A stretch of DNA of 64,000 nt from Gammaproteobacteria bacterium (GCA_009846005.1 VXYL01000066.1:19717-83716); one strand, 5' to 3'. Counted from the first letter of the stretch, positions 26,001 through 34,506 are shown. The notes: generated from the letters alone by a model not told the origin. Translations and numbers: made by a program.

Positions 26001-27279
26001 GGGCTCCGACGCCGAGTACTTCTGCGATGCCGACAACCTCGAGACGTTGATCCGCTTCCAGCGTGCGGCGTCGCGGCCGGGTTTCGAGCCGCGCCCGGTC
26101 GCGGATCTCGTGCCTTTCCTGGCGGCGTGGCAGGGATTCGGCGGCGACCCGACGCCGGAGCGTTTTCTCGACTCAAGCGACCGGTTACGCGGCTACGCGG
26201 CGCCTGTGGACTACTGGCTAGACGACGCTTTCGCGTCCCGCATGCCCGGCGCGACCGCCGCGGGTCTCGACACCGCGGCGACGACTGGCGGCCTCGTTTG
26301 GCGCGGTGCCGGACCCGAGGCGGTATGCATCGGTTTTGGCGATGACTTCGACCTGCTCGCAGCACCGGATGGCACCGACTCCGACGCGACGCGTCTATTC
26401 AAGGATCCCCGCGCCCGGTACACGTTCCTGCAACTCCTCGATGCCTCGGAACTCGGCGCGGAAGACTTCAACGCGGCGTTCTGGGCGGCGGTTTGGGCGG
26501 GGCGGATCAGCGCTGATGGGTTCGCGGTCCTCGACGCCGCCCGCACGCGACGCTACGAACTCGCCTTGGGGTCGCGGTCCCGCATTCGCCAGGGCGGCGC
26601 GCGCGCTCGGGCCCGGGGGTTGGCCATCGGCTGGCCGGGCACCTGGTATCGGTGCGAGATTCCCGCACCCGTGGACGATGGCATCGACAAGCTCGAACAG
26701 AGCAAGGAACGCTGCCGATTGCTCCTCGACCGCTACGGCGTTCTCACCCGCGAGCATGCCAACCGCGAAGGCGGCGCGTTCCGGTGGACCTCGGTTTTTC
26801 CCGCACTGCGCGTCATGGAACTATCGGGCGAGGTCGTTGCGGGTTTGTTCTTCGACGAACTCTCGGGTCCCCAGTTCGCCCTGCCGGAAGCGGTGCGCCG
26901 GCTCGAGCGGCTGCGCAAGCCGGGCGCGTCGTTCTGGATCAGCGCCTTGGATCCCGCAGCGCCCTGCGGGCTGGGCCTTGGGCTTTCCGAGCTGCCGCAG
27001 CGGCGCATCGCCAATCACCTGGGGTACTACGAGGGCTCGCTGGCCCTGGTGTCCGAGAACCACGGTCGCCGGCTCGCTATCCTCCTCGAACCCGACGATC
27101 CCGGTCTGGACGTTCTGCTGCCCGATTTGGTCGTCCTCTGTCGTCGGCGCAAACGCCTGTCACCGCAAACCATCAACGGCGAACCGGCGCGGAACAGTCC
27201 CTACCTCGTGCCTCTGTCGCGCCACCTTGCAGTCGGAAAGGATCACAAGGGGGTCTATCTCGAGACCCCGGAGCCGTAA
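23035..27279 (+). CDS. lhr: Large helicase Lhr (DExH superfamily 2)
   Basis: At 1414 aa it is full length for bacterial Lhr, a DNA/RNA-dependent ATPase that translocates 3'-5' and unwinds RNA:DNA hybrids in DNA damage responses. Motif I (Walker A) is TAPTGSGKTLTAFLW (residues about 43-57), motif II is ILDEIHSVVENRRG, motif III is ALSATV, and motifs V/VI are NSLEMGIDIG and QRVGRAGHRVG. The long C-terminal half carries the Lhr-specific winged-helix and Lhr-CTD regions. It ends LGLSELPQRRIANHLGYYEG followed by a short tail. It stands alone; no nuclease, ligase or phosphoesterase gene of the kind sometimes clustered with lhr lies beside it. Confidence 0.94.
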   Translation: MTPAVDRFHPRIRDWFIDRFRTPTDVQAQSWPRIAAGEHLLITAPTGSGKTLTAFLWAIDAFATGLSEPEATRILYVSPLKALNNDIRANLVEPIAQIRERFAEAGLLFPNIRVQTRSGDTEPGDRQRMLRRPPELLITTPESLTLLLTTVRGRQALSTVQTVILDEIHSVVENRRGVQLMTGLERLVEVAGEVQRVALSATVRPLEAVADYVGGRDVSGSKRPVGIVESKLVKEIEFRVRFPEAARVAADNGEKIWEPLSDSFKDVIDANRSTLFFTNSRRMAEKITLKLNDDVVTPLAYAHHGSLSREIRTEVETRLKDGDLKAIVATNSLEMGIDIGDLDEVVLIQSPPSIASAVQRVGRAGHRVGEVSRGSLFPTFAQDFLEAAVVAKAVRDKDIEPLHPLANPLDVLAQTLVSCAATEEWETDRLYDVLTRAAPYAELPRQQFDLVIEMLAGRYAGTRVRDLKPRLAFDRVHETVKARQGAAFALYTSGGTIPDRGYFTLRHAENGAAIGDLDEEFVWESTVGQTFTLGTQNWLIQRITHNDVLVKPGKPKATAPPFWRAEGFNRSAYFSRRIGEFLEAANEALERRDDASLDGDLRELGFDAIASDELVGFLKRQRETTHADLPHANHLLVEHVKSGPGGYTGPDREQQIVLHTIWGGRVNRPIALALETAWQQRFAHRADVFADNDAIVVLLKDEIDPAVLLSLVTPANFETLLRQSLEGSGFFGARFRECAGRSLLLTKRRFNQRMPLWMTRQQAKKLMTATKDLADFPVMLETWRTCLKDEFDLVAAYEALERLAAGELDWSIATVSVPSPFAAGIAFNQVSRYMYADDRPEQGGRSSLSDDLIRQAVFDQALRPAIDPAVIADFESRAQRTRAGYVPDGEDELAEWAKERVAIPEAEWFEGVAVPAKLRRRRTASGGIFLVHPEIEVGNDPVQQAGEILQFYGPRTAAEVAALLPFDDVETILRELTDGEEVVRGRLVAGSDAEYFCDADNLETLIRFQRAASRPGFEPRPVADLVPFLAAWQGFGGDPTPERFLDSSDRLRGYAAPVDYWLDDAFASRMPGATAAGLDTAATTGGLVWRGAGPEAVCIGFGDDFDLLAAPDGTDSDATRLFKDPRARYTFLQLLDASELGAEDFNAAFWAAVWAGRISADGFAVLDAARTRRYELALGSRSRIRQGGARARARGLAIGWPGTWYRCEIPAPVDDGIDKLEQSKERCRLLLDRYGVLTREHANREGGAFRWTSVFPALRVMELSGEVVAGLFFDELSGPQFALPEAVRRLERLRKPGASFWISALDPAAPCGLGLGLSELPQRRIANHLGYYEGSLALVSENHGRRLAILLEPDDPGLDVLLPDLVVLCRRRKRLSPQTINGEPARNSPYLVPLSRHLAVGKDHKGVYLETPEP

Positions 27280-27366
27280 TCCGGATTTGACGGGGTTGGA
27301 GAATCCGATCAGTGTTTTGACCGACCATTCGGGACTTCCGCCAATGGCGGGAAAGGAATCGTGCTC

Positions 27367-28458
27367 ATGATGGCTACCCCGTTGCTGCGTTCGAAGGCCG
27401 CCAAGCTGCTATGCGTCGCGGCATGGCTCACCCTCGGCCCGGCACCTTTTGGCGAGACTACGCTCAAGGGCACCTATGCGGACGCGTTCGGCGTGGGCGT
27501 TGCGGTCCAGGCGGGGCAGTTCGAAAACGCGGCCGAGCGCGAACTGATACAACGCCATTTCGGTGTGCTCGTCGCCGAATACCAGATGAAGGCCGATGTC
27601 ATCGCGCCCCGGGAGGGGGTATACGATTGGTCTGCCGCGGACGCCATCGTCGAGTATGCCCAGGCGAACGGCATGCGCGTCCGCGGCCATGCCCTGGTGT
27701 GGCACCAGTCGACGCCGGATTGGTTCCTCGCGGGGGGCGATCCGGCGGTGATCCGTGCCCGGCTCGAGACCTATGTACGCGACGTGGTGACCCGGTACCG
27801 GGGACGCATCTTCGCTTGGGACGTGGTCAACGAAGCGGTGAGCGACGGCGACGGGCCGTACCGTGACAACGCCTGGTTCCGCGCCACCGGGCCCGACTAC
27901 ATAGACTGGGCCTTCCGCGCTGCGCGCACGGCCGATCCCGACTGCCTGCTGTTTTTGAACGACTATGGCACCGAGCGGGAAGCCAAGCTCGGTCGGCTAA
28001 TGGGCGTGGTGGACGATCTCAGGGAACGCGGCGTGCCCTTGGACGGCATCGGGCACCAGTTCCATCTCGGGCCGAATCAGGCCGTCGAGGGCATCCATCG
28101 GGCACTCGACGCGGTGGCGGGCGTGGGGCTCGTGAGCCACGTCACGGAACTCGATGTCTCGGCGTACAACGATCCGGGATCCTGCTACGCCCGCGACAGC
28201 GGATGTTTGCCGGAACTCGCCGGTGACGCGGTTTCTGGTTTCCGCGCCGAGCAGGCGCATCTGTACCGCGCCGTGTTCGATGCCGCGCGTGACCGTCCGA
28301 GCGTTGGCGCGGTGCTGGTCTGGGGTCTGCACGACGGACGATCCTGGCTAAACAACTTCCCGGTGCGTCGGCGCCCCAACCACCCGCTGCTGTTCGATCG
28401 AAGCCTCGAGGCGAAACCCGCCCTGCGCGCCTTGCTGGACCGCGACTACGAACCGTGA
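27367..28458 (+). CDS. Endo-1,4-beta-xylanase, glycoside hydrolase family 10
   Basis: About 363 aa. A signal peptide (KAAKLLCVAAWLTLGPAPFG) precedes a single GH10 TIM barrel. The acid/base Glu lies in WDVVNEAVSDG and the nucleophile Glu in VTELDVSAYND. GHALVWHQSTPDWF is the conserved strand-3 region that contacts xylose. The enzyme should cut internal beta-1,4-xylan bonds outside the cytoplasm. No carbohydrate-binding module is present. ATG 27367 (spacing about 9 from AAAGGA) is favoured over GTG 27361. It converges with and overlaps the next gene by 13 bp. No other xylan genes are nearby. Confidence 0.9.
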   Translation: MMATPLLRSKAAKLLCVAAWLTLGPAPFGETTLKGTYADAFGVGVAVQAGQFENAAERELIQRHFGVLVAEYQMKADVIAPREGVYDWSAADAIVEYAQANGMRVRGHALVWHQSTPDWFLAGGDPAVIRARLETYVRDVVTRYRGRIFAWDVVNEAVSDGDGPYRDNAWFRATGPDYIDWAFRAARTADPDCLLFLNDYGTEREAKLGRLMGVVDDLRERGVPLDGIGHQFHLGPNQAVEGIHRALDAVAGVGLVSHVTELDVSAYNDPGSCYARDSGCLPELAGDAVSGFRAEQAHLYRAVFDAARDRPSVGAVLVWGLHDGRSWLNNFPVRRRPNHPLLFDRSLEAKPALRALLDRDYEP

Positions 28459-29042
28459 AGCCGCGGAAAGTAGCGACCCACGCGTCGGCAATAGGCATCG
28501 AAGGCTTCACCGTGGACGCGGCGCAGGTACGGTTCCTCGACCTCTCGAACCTGTAGATCGAATCCCTTGTAGCTTAGGACCGCGCAGAGCGCCGTAAGAA
28601 TGTGCGGGACCAGTATCACGAATCCGATGCCGAGTAGGAGCATTCCGGCGTAGATCGGATTCCTGGAAAGGCTGAACATGCCCTGGGTCACAAGCGCGTT
28701 CTTCTCCGAGGCATCGACCCCGATTCGCCAGGCATCGCCCATTTGGTATTGCGAGATCATCGTGATTGCCGTCGCCACCGCGCACACTGCGACGCCCGCT
28801 GCCGTGCCGATGGGACCGAGGTCGAGTTGCCACGGCAACAGGCCGAGGGTGTCCAGAACCGTCAGTACGAGGACGCCGACCAAGGCCACCGCTTGCATGG
28901 CAGTGGCCGCTTGGCCCGGACGGGAGGCGCCTTGCTTGCCCAGGCGTAGGCCGTGGTCGCGGGTGCGCCCGTATTGCAGCGCAATCCGGAATCCGAAAAC
29001 GAGTACGGCACAAACGACAAAGCAGACGAGCGGGAGTTTCAT
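28446..29042 (-). CDS. Isoprenylcysteine carboxyl methyltransferase-like membrane protein
   Basis: A 198-aa multi-pass membrane protein with about five hydrophobic segments. The C-terminal half has the ICMT/PEMT pattern: GMFSLSRNPIYAGMLLLGIG, where the RNPxY contacts S-adenosylmethionine, and later EEPYLRRVHGEAFDAYCRRV. Bacterial members methylate unknown lipid or small-molecule targets. ATG 29042 (MKLPLVCFVVCAV) is clear. It follows the SDR gene by 41 bp on the same strand and could be cotranscribed. Its 3' end overlaps the convergent xylanase gene by 13 bp. Confidence 0.8.
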   Translation of the reverse strand: MKLPLVCFVVCAVLVFGFRIALQYGRTRDHGLRLGKQGASRPGQAATAMQAVALVGVLVLTVLDTLGLLPWQLDLGPIGTAAGVAVCAVATAITMISQYQMGDAWRIGVDASEKNALVTQGMFSLSRNPIYAGMLLLGIGFVILVPHILTALCAVLSYKGFDLQVREVEEPYLRRVHGEAFDAYCRRVGRYFPRLHGS

Positions 29043-29083
29043 GGCGTGCGCCGATTCGAGACGGGACGCCGCACGGGCGTTCC

Positions 29084-29848
29084 CTACAAGGGGCCCCCGC
29101 CGTCGCAGTAGATCTTCTCGCCGGTCACGTAGGAATTCTCGTCGGACACGAGAAAGCGCACCACGTTCGCCACGTCCTCGGGCTGGCAGACCTTGCCGAA
29201 CGGCATCGACTGATCGAGGGCACGCATGTTGGTGATCCCTGCCGTCGCCTTCACGAGCCGACGGCCCATCTCCGTTTCGACGAGGCCAGGTGCGACGATG
29301 TTGACGCGAATGCCGTGCGCGCGTTCTTCCTTGGACAGGGTCACGGCGAGGCTCTCCATCGCCGACTTCGCCATGTTGTACGGTCCCCCGTTGGCCGCGA
29401 GGCCGCGGGTGGCCGTGCTTGAAATCATGACGATGTCGCCGCGGCCTAGCTGGCGCATGCCGGGTACGACCAGCTTGGCCAGGTAGTGGGATCCGAAAGC
29501 GTGGGTCGCCACGACGCGCCGCAGTTCGGCGGGGTCGGTGTCGACCACGGAAAGGCCCCGGCTGGCGATGCCGGCGTTGTTGACCAGGATCCCCACCGGA
29601 CCGAGTTCCTCCTCGACGCGGGCGGCCATTTCGGCCGTTTGCTCGAAGTCGTCAACGGAGGCGGCGTAGGCCCTGGCGGTGCCGTGCTCGGCCTCGATCG
29701 TCTTCACGGTGTCCCGTGCCGCGTCTTCGTCACGTCGGTAGTTGACGGCGACGGCTGCCCCGTCGGCTGCGAGCGCTAGAGAGATCGCCCTGCCGATCCC
29801 GCGGCCTCCGCCGGACACCAACGCGACCCGTCCGTTGAGTGAGCCCAC
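29084..29848 (-). CDS. SDR family oxidoreductase (FabG-like)
   Basis: A 254-aa short-chain dehydrogenase with GTG start 29848, 2 bp after the stop of the enoyl-CoA hydratase gene. The nucleotide-binding GGGRGIGRA, NNAG (in ILVNNAGIASRG), catalytic Ser (MISSTATRG) and YxxxK (GGPYNMAKSA) are intact. The protein ends DENSYVTGEKIYCDGGGPL as FabG/3-ketoacyl reductases do. Coupling to a crotonase suggests a beta-oxidation-like or degradative pathway acting on a hydroxyacyl-CoA. The TAG stop is inside a degraded palindrome (CTACA instead of CTACG). Confidence 0.9.
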   Translation of the reverse strand: MGSLNGRVALVSGGGRGIGRAISLALAADGAAVAVNYRRDEDAARDTVKTIEAEHGTARAYAASVDDFEQTAEMAARVEEELGPVGILVNNAGIASRGLSVVDTDPAELRRVVATHAFGSHYLAKLVVPGMRQLGRGDIVMISSTATRGLAANGGPYNMAKSAMESLAVTLSKEERAHGIRVNIVAPGLVETEMGRRLVKATAGITNMRALDQSMPFGKVCQPEDVANVVRFLVSDENSYVTGEKIYCDGGGPL

Positions 29849-29850
29849 GC

Positions 29851-30633
29851 CTACTTCCCGCTGAACGTCGGGTCGCGCTTCTCGAGAAAAGCCCGGACCC
29901 CTTCCGCGTAGTCCCGGCTGCTGCCGGCTTGGGCCTGCAGACGCGCTTCGAGGTCGAGTTGCTGTTCGTAGGCATGGTGCCACGTCGCCCAGTAGGCGCG
30001 CCGAATCAATGCCAGTGACGCAGGCCCGTCGGCAAGCTGCCGGGCGATCGCCATCGCGCCTTCCATCAGCGCCTCGTTGTCGTCGAACAGCCGGTTGACG
30101 AGACCCCAGTCGTGGGCCTTTTCGGCAGGCAGGCGTTCGGCGAGCAACGACAGTTCGACGGCGCGCCCCCACCCGATTAGGCGGGGCAGCATGAAGGTGG
30201 CGCCGCCGTCCGGGACGAGGCCGATACGCGCGAAGGCCTGCAGAAAGAACGCCGCCTTCGACGCACAGACGATGTCGCCGAACACGGCAAAGCTCATGCC
30301 GACGCCCGCGGCCGCCCCGTTGACGGCGGTGACGACGGGCATGTCGAGGTCGCGCAGGGCGAAGAACAGCGGATGGTACGCATTGCGCAGAGATGCGCCG
30401 GCGCCATGCTTGGGACGCTTTGTATCGGAGAGATTGGCGCCAGCGCAGAAGCCGCGTCCTTGGCCGGTGATGAGCAGACAACGGGCGCCGTTGTTCGGAT
30501 CCTGGATTTCGCGCATTGCGTCGGCAAGACCCTCCAGCATGTCCACCCCCACGGCGTTCATGACCTCCGGATGGTTGAATTGAAGTACCGCGACGTTGTC
30601 GTCGAAGTCGAGGATGACTCGATTGAATTCCAA
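29851..30633 (-). CDS. Enoyl-CoA hydratase/isomerase family protein
   Basis: A 260-aa crotonase-fold protein. FNHPEVMNAVGVDMLEGLAD, the oxyanion-hole region ITGQGRGFCAGANLSD, and AVNGAAAGVGMSFAVFGDIV are standard for the family. It ends EGVRAFLEKRDPTFSGK, a usual enoyl-CoA hydratase tail. It should hydrate or isomerise an unsaturated acyl-CoA. It is followed after 2 bp by the SDR gene, implying coupled synthesis. GGGGGAG lies about 9 bp before the ATG. The exact substrate is unknown. Confidence 0.91.
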   Translation of the reverse strand: MEFNRVILDFDDNVAVLQFNHPEVMNAVGVDMLEGLADAMREIQDPNNGARCLLITGQGRGFCAGANLSDTKRPKHGAGASLRNAYHPLFFALRDLDMPVVTAVNGAAAGVGMSFAVFGDIVCASKAAFFLQAFARIGLVPDGGATFMLPRLIGWGRAVELSLLAERLPAEKAHDWGLVNRLFDDNEALMEGAMAIARQLADGPASLALIRRAYWATWHHAYEQQLDLEARLQAQAGSSRDYAEGVRAFLEKRDPTFSGK

Positions 30634-30779
30634 ACTGCTCCCCCCTGGCAGTTCTGTCAGCGGACGATAACCCAGCTTGCCCGTGAACGCACACCCGCCG
30701 CGGCCGGAGCCCTCAACCGAACAGATATGTTCGCACCGGCAGCAAGCGGCCGGGAAGGAATGCGGGCTAGAATCGCCCC

Positions 30780-31271
30780 ATGGAACTCGCTTCCACGGTA
30801 CTTGACCTGGCCAATACCGAGGACGCCGCGCCGATTGCGCGTCTTTCTCGGGATGAGATCGAGCGAGGACTGGACTGGCGTTGGCGACCTCCGGCGATCC
30901 GCCGCTTGATCACAGCGCCGGAGGTGGCGGTGCTATGCGCGCGTTGCCGGGTCGCGTCGTCCGCGACGACCACGGAGTTGCTCGGTGGTTTCGGTGCGAT
31001 GGAGTTCGGCCTCGACCGTGCCCACCTCGTGCTGCTGGCCGTGGAACCGAGCTTGCGCCGCCGCGGTCTTGCCCGGCGCATGCTGCGCTGGCTCGAGAAG
31101 TCCGCGCGTACCGCGGGCATCGGCGAGATCGACTTGGAAGTCCGCGCCGACAACAGCGGCGCACGGCAGTTCTACCTCGTCGAAGGTTTCAGCCGCGGCG
31201 AGTATCTGCCCGGGTACTACCAGGGCCGGGCGGCGGCCTACCGGATGAACAAGAAGCTTGGGTTCACGTAG
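30780..31271 (+). CDS. GNAT family N-acetyltransferase (RimI-like)
   Basis: A 163-aa acetyltransferase. The acetyl-CoA loop is RRRGLARRMLRWLEKSA (residues about 95-111), preceded by HLVLLAVEPSLRR. The following EIDLEVRADNSGARQFYLVE and GFSRGEYLPGYY are the usual fourth motif of RimI-type enzymes. Acetylation of a protein N terminus or small amine is likely; the target is unknown. The gene is divergent from the enoyl-CoA hydratase gene across 146 bp. Its stop TAG (31269-31271) belongs to a palindromic element, and the last residues (KKLGFT) run right up to it. Confidence 0.86.
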   Translation: MELASTVLDLANTEDAAPIARLSRDEIERGLDWRWRPPAIRRLITAPEVAVLCARCRVASSATTTELLGGFGAMEFGLDRAHLVLLAVEPSLRRRGLARRMLRWLEKSARTAGIGEIDLEVRADNSGARQFYLVEGFSRGEYLPGYYQGRAAAYRMNKKLGFT

Positions 31272-31418
31272 GGGCGGGGCTTGTCCCCGCCGGCGCATTG
31301 GGGGTTTTCAGCGGGACGGGACAAGCCCGTCCCCTACGGAATGCACCGGCGCGGGACGGGACAAGCCCGTCCCCTACGGAATTCGTCCGCGCGGGACGCG
31401 ACAAGCCCGTCCGCTACG
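31267..31418. repeat. Cluster of four palindromic elements
   Basis: A forward element CGTAG + GGGGCGGGG...CCCCGCC at 31267-31291 is followed by three reverse elements ending CTACG at 31338, 31378 and 31418, spaced exactly 40 bp. The first two reverse copies are identical; the third has mutations in the arms. They fill the whole space between the convergent GNAT and ubiB genes. Confidence 0.9.
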
Positions 31419-31427
31419 GTGCGACCT

Positions 31428-33083
31428 TCAACCCCGAAGCACGAGGACCGAACCCGCGAGCGCTGCCACGACGCCGGCGGTGACCGTTGCGGAATCGCCG
31501 GCCGTGATAGCGTCCGCCAACGGGCGCCAGAGCAGCACGAGCCCCAAGGCGACGAGTACGCCGCCTGCAGCCCGTCGCCAACGCGCGCGGCGGTTCTGTC
31601 CGACGATCGCGTTCGTCAGTCGTTCCATGGCTTGACGGTGCGTGTTCTCTCGCCGGTCCATATCGGTGAATCTGTGCATCGCGGTGGCGACGATGTCGGG
31701 AATCTGGGGCAGGAGGCGAGGCAGTTCGACGGCAAGGGTTGGCGCGTGCTCGATGAGGTTGGTAAGCAGGGCAAATGCTCCGTAGCGCTCGCGCATCCAT
31801 GACTCCATGAACGGCTTGGCCGTGTTCCACAGGTCGAGATCGGGATAGAGCTGACGACCGAGGCCCTCGATATTGAGCAACGTCTTCTGCAGAAGGACGA
31901 GCTGGGGTTGCACTTCCATGTTGAACCTTCGCGCGGTCTGAAATAGCGCCACAAGGAAGTGCCCGAAGGAGATCTCGTTCAAGGGGCGTTGGAATATGGG
32001 CTCCAACAGTTGTCGGATGACGTCCTCGAACTCGCGGGGATCCGTTCCGGCCGGGATCCAGCCCGATTCGATGTGCAGCCGGGCGATACGACCGTAGTCG
32101 CGGTTCAAGAAGGCAAGGACATTGCGCGCGAGGTAGCTTTGGTCTTCCTCGCTCAAGGTGCCGATGATCGCGCAGTCGATAGCGATATAGCTGGGATTGG
32201 CGGGATCCTCGATGTCGATGAAGATGTTGCCGGGATGCATGTCGGCGTGGAAGAAATTGTGCTTGAAAAGCTGGGTGAAGAACGTTTCGACGCCGCGTTC
32301 GGCGAGTTTCTTCATGTCCGTGCCAGCCGCCCTCAATGCCTCGATGTCGGAGATCGGGACCGCCCGGACGCGTTCCAGGGTGAGCACGGACTCGGCGCAA
32401 CGCTCCCAATACACCTTCGGAGCGTAAAGCAACTCGGAAGTAGCGAAGTTACGCCGTAGCGTGGCGGTGTTGGCGGCTTCCTTCTGCAGGTTGAGTTCGT
32501 CGAAGATCGTGCGCTCGTAGTCCGCCACGACGGCCTTAAGCCTAAGGCGCCTCGCGTCGCGCGAGATGCGCTCGAGCAGGGATGCCATGGTGTGTATGAG
32601 CGCGAGGTCCTTCTCGATCACGCGTTCGATGTCGGGACGGATGACCTTCACGGCCACTTCGTCGCCGCCCGCCATCGTGGCGGCATGGACCTGCGCCAAC
32701 GACGCCGAGGCGAGCGGCTCGAGGTCGAAGCTCTGGAACAGCGAGGTTATCGAATCCCCGAGGGCCGCCTCGATGCGGGCGACGGCGAGGTCGCCGGGAA
32801 ACGGCGGTACCTGGTCCTGAAGCTTCGCCAGTTCATCGGCGTAGTCGGCCGGAAGCAGGTCGCGGCGGGTCGACAGGATCTGCCCGAACTTGACGAACAC
32901 CGGGCCCAGCTTTTCCATGGCTTCGCGCAGCCGGACGGCGTCTGGCTTCCCGGGAGCGGGGAGCAGCCGAAGCGGGGACAGCCGGTACCACCAGTGGTGA
33001 CCTGCGAAACGATCGACGTTGCGATCCAGCCGATGCCTTGCGACCGTCAGCAGGATCCTCGCAACGCGTCCAGCCCGGGTCAT
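31428..33083 (-). CDS. ubiB: UbiB, ubiquinone biosynthesis regulatory kinase-like protein
   Basis: A 551-aa atypical ABC1/ADCK-family kinase-like ATPase required for ubiquinone synthesis. The KxGQ motif (KLGPVFVKFGQILSTRRDLL, residues about 48-67) and the nucleotide-binding HADMHPGNIFID are present. Two C-terminal hydrophobic segments (AAGGVLVALGLVLLW and VTAGVVAALAGSVLVL) anchor it in the inner membrane. The start overlaps the ubiJ stop by 4 bp (ATGA), and the order ubiE-ubiJ-ubiB is the usual one in gammaproteobacteria. Confidence 0.94.
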   Translation of the reverse strand: MTRAGRVARILLTVARHRLDRNVDRFAGHHWWYRLSPLRLLPAPGKPDAVRLREAMEKLGPVFVKFGQILSTRRDLLPADYADELAKLQDQVPPFPGDLAVARIEAALGDSITSLFQSFDLEPLASASLAQVHAATMAGGDEVAVKVIRPDIERVIEKDLALIHTMASLLERISRDARRLRLKAVVADYERTIFDELNLQKEAANTATLRRNFATSELLYAPKVYWERCAESVLTLERVRAVPISDIEALRAAGTDMKKLAERGVETFFTQLFKHNFFHADMHPGNIFIDIEDPANPSYIAIDCAIIGTLSEEDQSYLARNVLAFLNRDYGRIARLHIESGWIPAGTDPREFEDVIRQLLEPIFQRPLNEISFGHFLVALFQTARRFNMEVQPQLVLLQKTLLNIEGLGRQLYPDLDLWNTAKPFMESWMRERYGAFALLTNLIEHAPTLAVELPRLLPQIPDIVATAMHRFTDMDRRENTHRQAMERLTNAIVGQNRRARWRRAAGGVLVALGLVLLWRPLADAITAGDSATVTAGVVAALAGSVLVLRG

Positions 33084-33535
33084 GGGTCTCTCCGGTTCCT
33101 CAGGGCGTTCGCCAAGCCTTCCAGAGCCGACTCGGCAGCCTTTGCGCCGAGGCGCACGATGTCGCCGATGTCTTCGAACACGAACCTTCCCGGCATGTCC
33201 AATCGCGGTCGGAACGAGTCGCGGAAATCCTCGAACAGGGCCGCGTCGCCGAGGATTGCCGCGGTGTCTTCCCCGCCTGCCAGGGTCGCCGCAACGGCGC
33301 CGGGCGAGCCGCGCACCGTCGCGTCGGCCGGATCCGTCCCGCTATCGACGCGAACCGCACCGGCTTCGAAGTGAATCACGAAGCGGGCTTCGAGCGTTTC
33401 GATGGCAAGTGAACGTCCGGCAAGGCGTTCGCTGCACGCCCGCGCGGTCGGGTTGGCGGCGATCCCCGCCGACAGCGTGAGGCGCGCAAGTTCGGCAAGT
33501 GCGGCGCTGGGGTTCGGTAGTCGCGCGATCGTCAT
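33080..33535 (-). CDS. ubiJ: UbiJ, ubiquinone biosynthesis accessory factor (SCP2 domain)
   Basis: A 151-aa protein with an N-terminal SCP2-like lipid-binding fold (SLAIETLEARFVIHFEAGAV and TVRGSPGAVAATLAG) and a C-terminal amphipathic helix (FEDIGDIVRLGAKAAESALE). In E. coli UbiJ, with UbiK, helps assemble the Ubi complex around lipid intermediates. It starts in the ATGA overlapping the ubiE stop and ends in the ATGA overlapping ubiB, so the three are translationally coupled. Shorter than the E. coli protein (about 200 aa), but the domain is complete. Confidence 0.87.
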   Translation of the reverse strand: MTIARLPNPSAALAELARLTLSAGIAANPTARACSERLAGRSLAIETLEARFVIHFEAGAVRVDSGTDPADATVRGSPGAVAATLAGGEDTAAILGDAALFEDFRDSFRPRLDMPGRFVFEDIGDIVRLGAKAAESALEGLANALRNRRDP

Positions 33536-34266
33536 TTGACGCCCCGGTGGATCGCGGCGGCGCCCGCCGCGAGATTGTGCACTTCGACGTCCACGAAGCC
33601 CGTCTCCACCATCATCGACCGGAAAGCGCCCTGGTCGGGATGACGGTCGATGGATTCGACGAGGTACCGATAAGGTGCGGCGGCGCCGGCCACGGCAGTT
33701 CCGATGATCGGCCAGGTAGCCCGGAAAGCGTCGTAGGCTTTCCCGAGGAGCCGGTTCTGGATGCGCGAGAACTCCAGCACGACCGCGGTGCCGGCCGTGC
33801 GCAGGACCCGGTGCATCTCCTTCAAACCCGCTTCCTTGTCGGTGAAGTTGCGCACCCCGAAGGCGACGATCACGGCATCGAAACACCCATCCGGAAACGG
33901 TAGCGACTCCGCGCGGGCTTGAACGGCCGTGAAATTCGCGAAGCCGTGGTCGAGTAGGCGGTCGCGACCCCTCGTGAGCATCGCGCCGTTGATGTCGGCG
34001 AGCACGACGCGGCCGGTCTCGCCGACGAGCGGCGCCGTCAGGGCCGTCATGTCGCCGGTGCCACCGGCCAGGTCGAGTACCCGATGCCCCGCACGCAAGC
34101 GCGCCATCTCGACAGCCACGCGTTTGAACAACCGGTGGGTGCCCAGGGACATGATGTCGTTCATGGCGTCGTAGCGATCCACGACGGCGTCGAACACGCC
34201 GCCGACGCGCCGCGTCTTCTCCGTCGGGGTTACCCGCTCGGCCCCGAAATCGACCGTCTTGTCCAT
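33532..34266 (-). CDS. ubiE: UbiE, ubiquinone/menaquinone biosynthesis C-methyltransferase
   Basis: A 244-aa class I SAM-dependent methyltransferase. It opens with the family signature VFDAVVDRYDAMNDIMSLGT. The SAM-binding VLDLAGGTGDMTAL and the second UbiE signature region FPDGCFDAVIVAFGVRNFTD are intact. It ends AAGAAAIHRGVK as UbiE does. It methylates the C-2 position of 2-polyprenyl-6-methoxy-1,4-benzoquinol. The 234-bp gap to the upstream DUF971 gene is filled by palindromic repeats, so ubiE-J-B may now depend on readthrough or its own promoter. Confidence 0.94.
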   Translation of the reverse strand: MDKTVDFGAERVTPTEKTRRVGGVFDAVVDRYDAMNDIMSLGTHRLFKRVAVEMARLRAGHRVLDLAGGTGDMTALTAPLVGETGRVVLADINGAMLTRGRDRLLDHGFANFTAVQARAESLPFPDGCFDAVIVAFGVRNFTDKEAGLKEMHRVLRTAGTAVVLEFSRIQNRLLGKAYDAFRATWPIIGTAVAGAAAPYRYLVESIDRHPDQGAFRSMMVETGFVDVEVHNLAAGAAAIHRGVK

Positions 34267-34325
34267 GGTGCGAGTGTAGCGCTAGCCCAGGGAGGCGGCT
34301 TGCGTGCGAGATGCTGGCGAGGCGG

Positions 34326-34506
34326 CGTCGGGGCTGGGCTTGTCCCCGCCCGCACCGGATCCGCACTTCGATCGCGGGACGGGACAAGCCCGTCCCCCAC
34401 GGAATGCGTCGGCGCGCGTCGGAACCCCGTAGGGGCGGGGCTTGTCCCCGCCCGCAAGGGTGCGCCCTCGCCGTCCGGCCCCAGCCCTCACCGCCCGTCC
34501 CCTACG
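34326..34506. repeat. Palindromic repeat cluster between DUF971 gene and ubiE
   Basis: A mutated forward element (CGTCGGGGCTGGG...) at 34326-34351 is followed by a reverse element with CCCACG end near 34401. A third, complete composite at 34428-34506 runs from CGTAGGGGC to CCCCTACG. The right-hand composite supplies the DUF971 stop codon. Nothing else is seen in 34267-34501. Confidence 0.83.

Noticed and set aside
26306-27370. 354-codon plus frame overlapping the 3' part of lhr
   Set aside because: Ser/Arg/Ala-rich shadow of the Lhr C-terminal region without its own ribosome site or domain.
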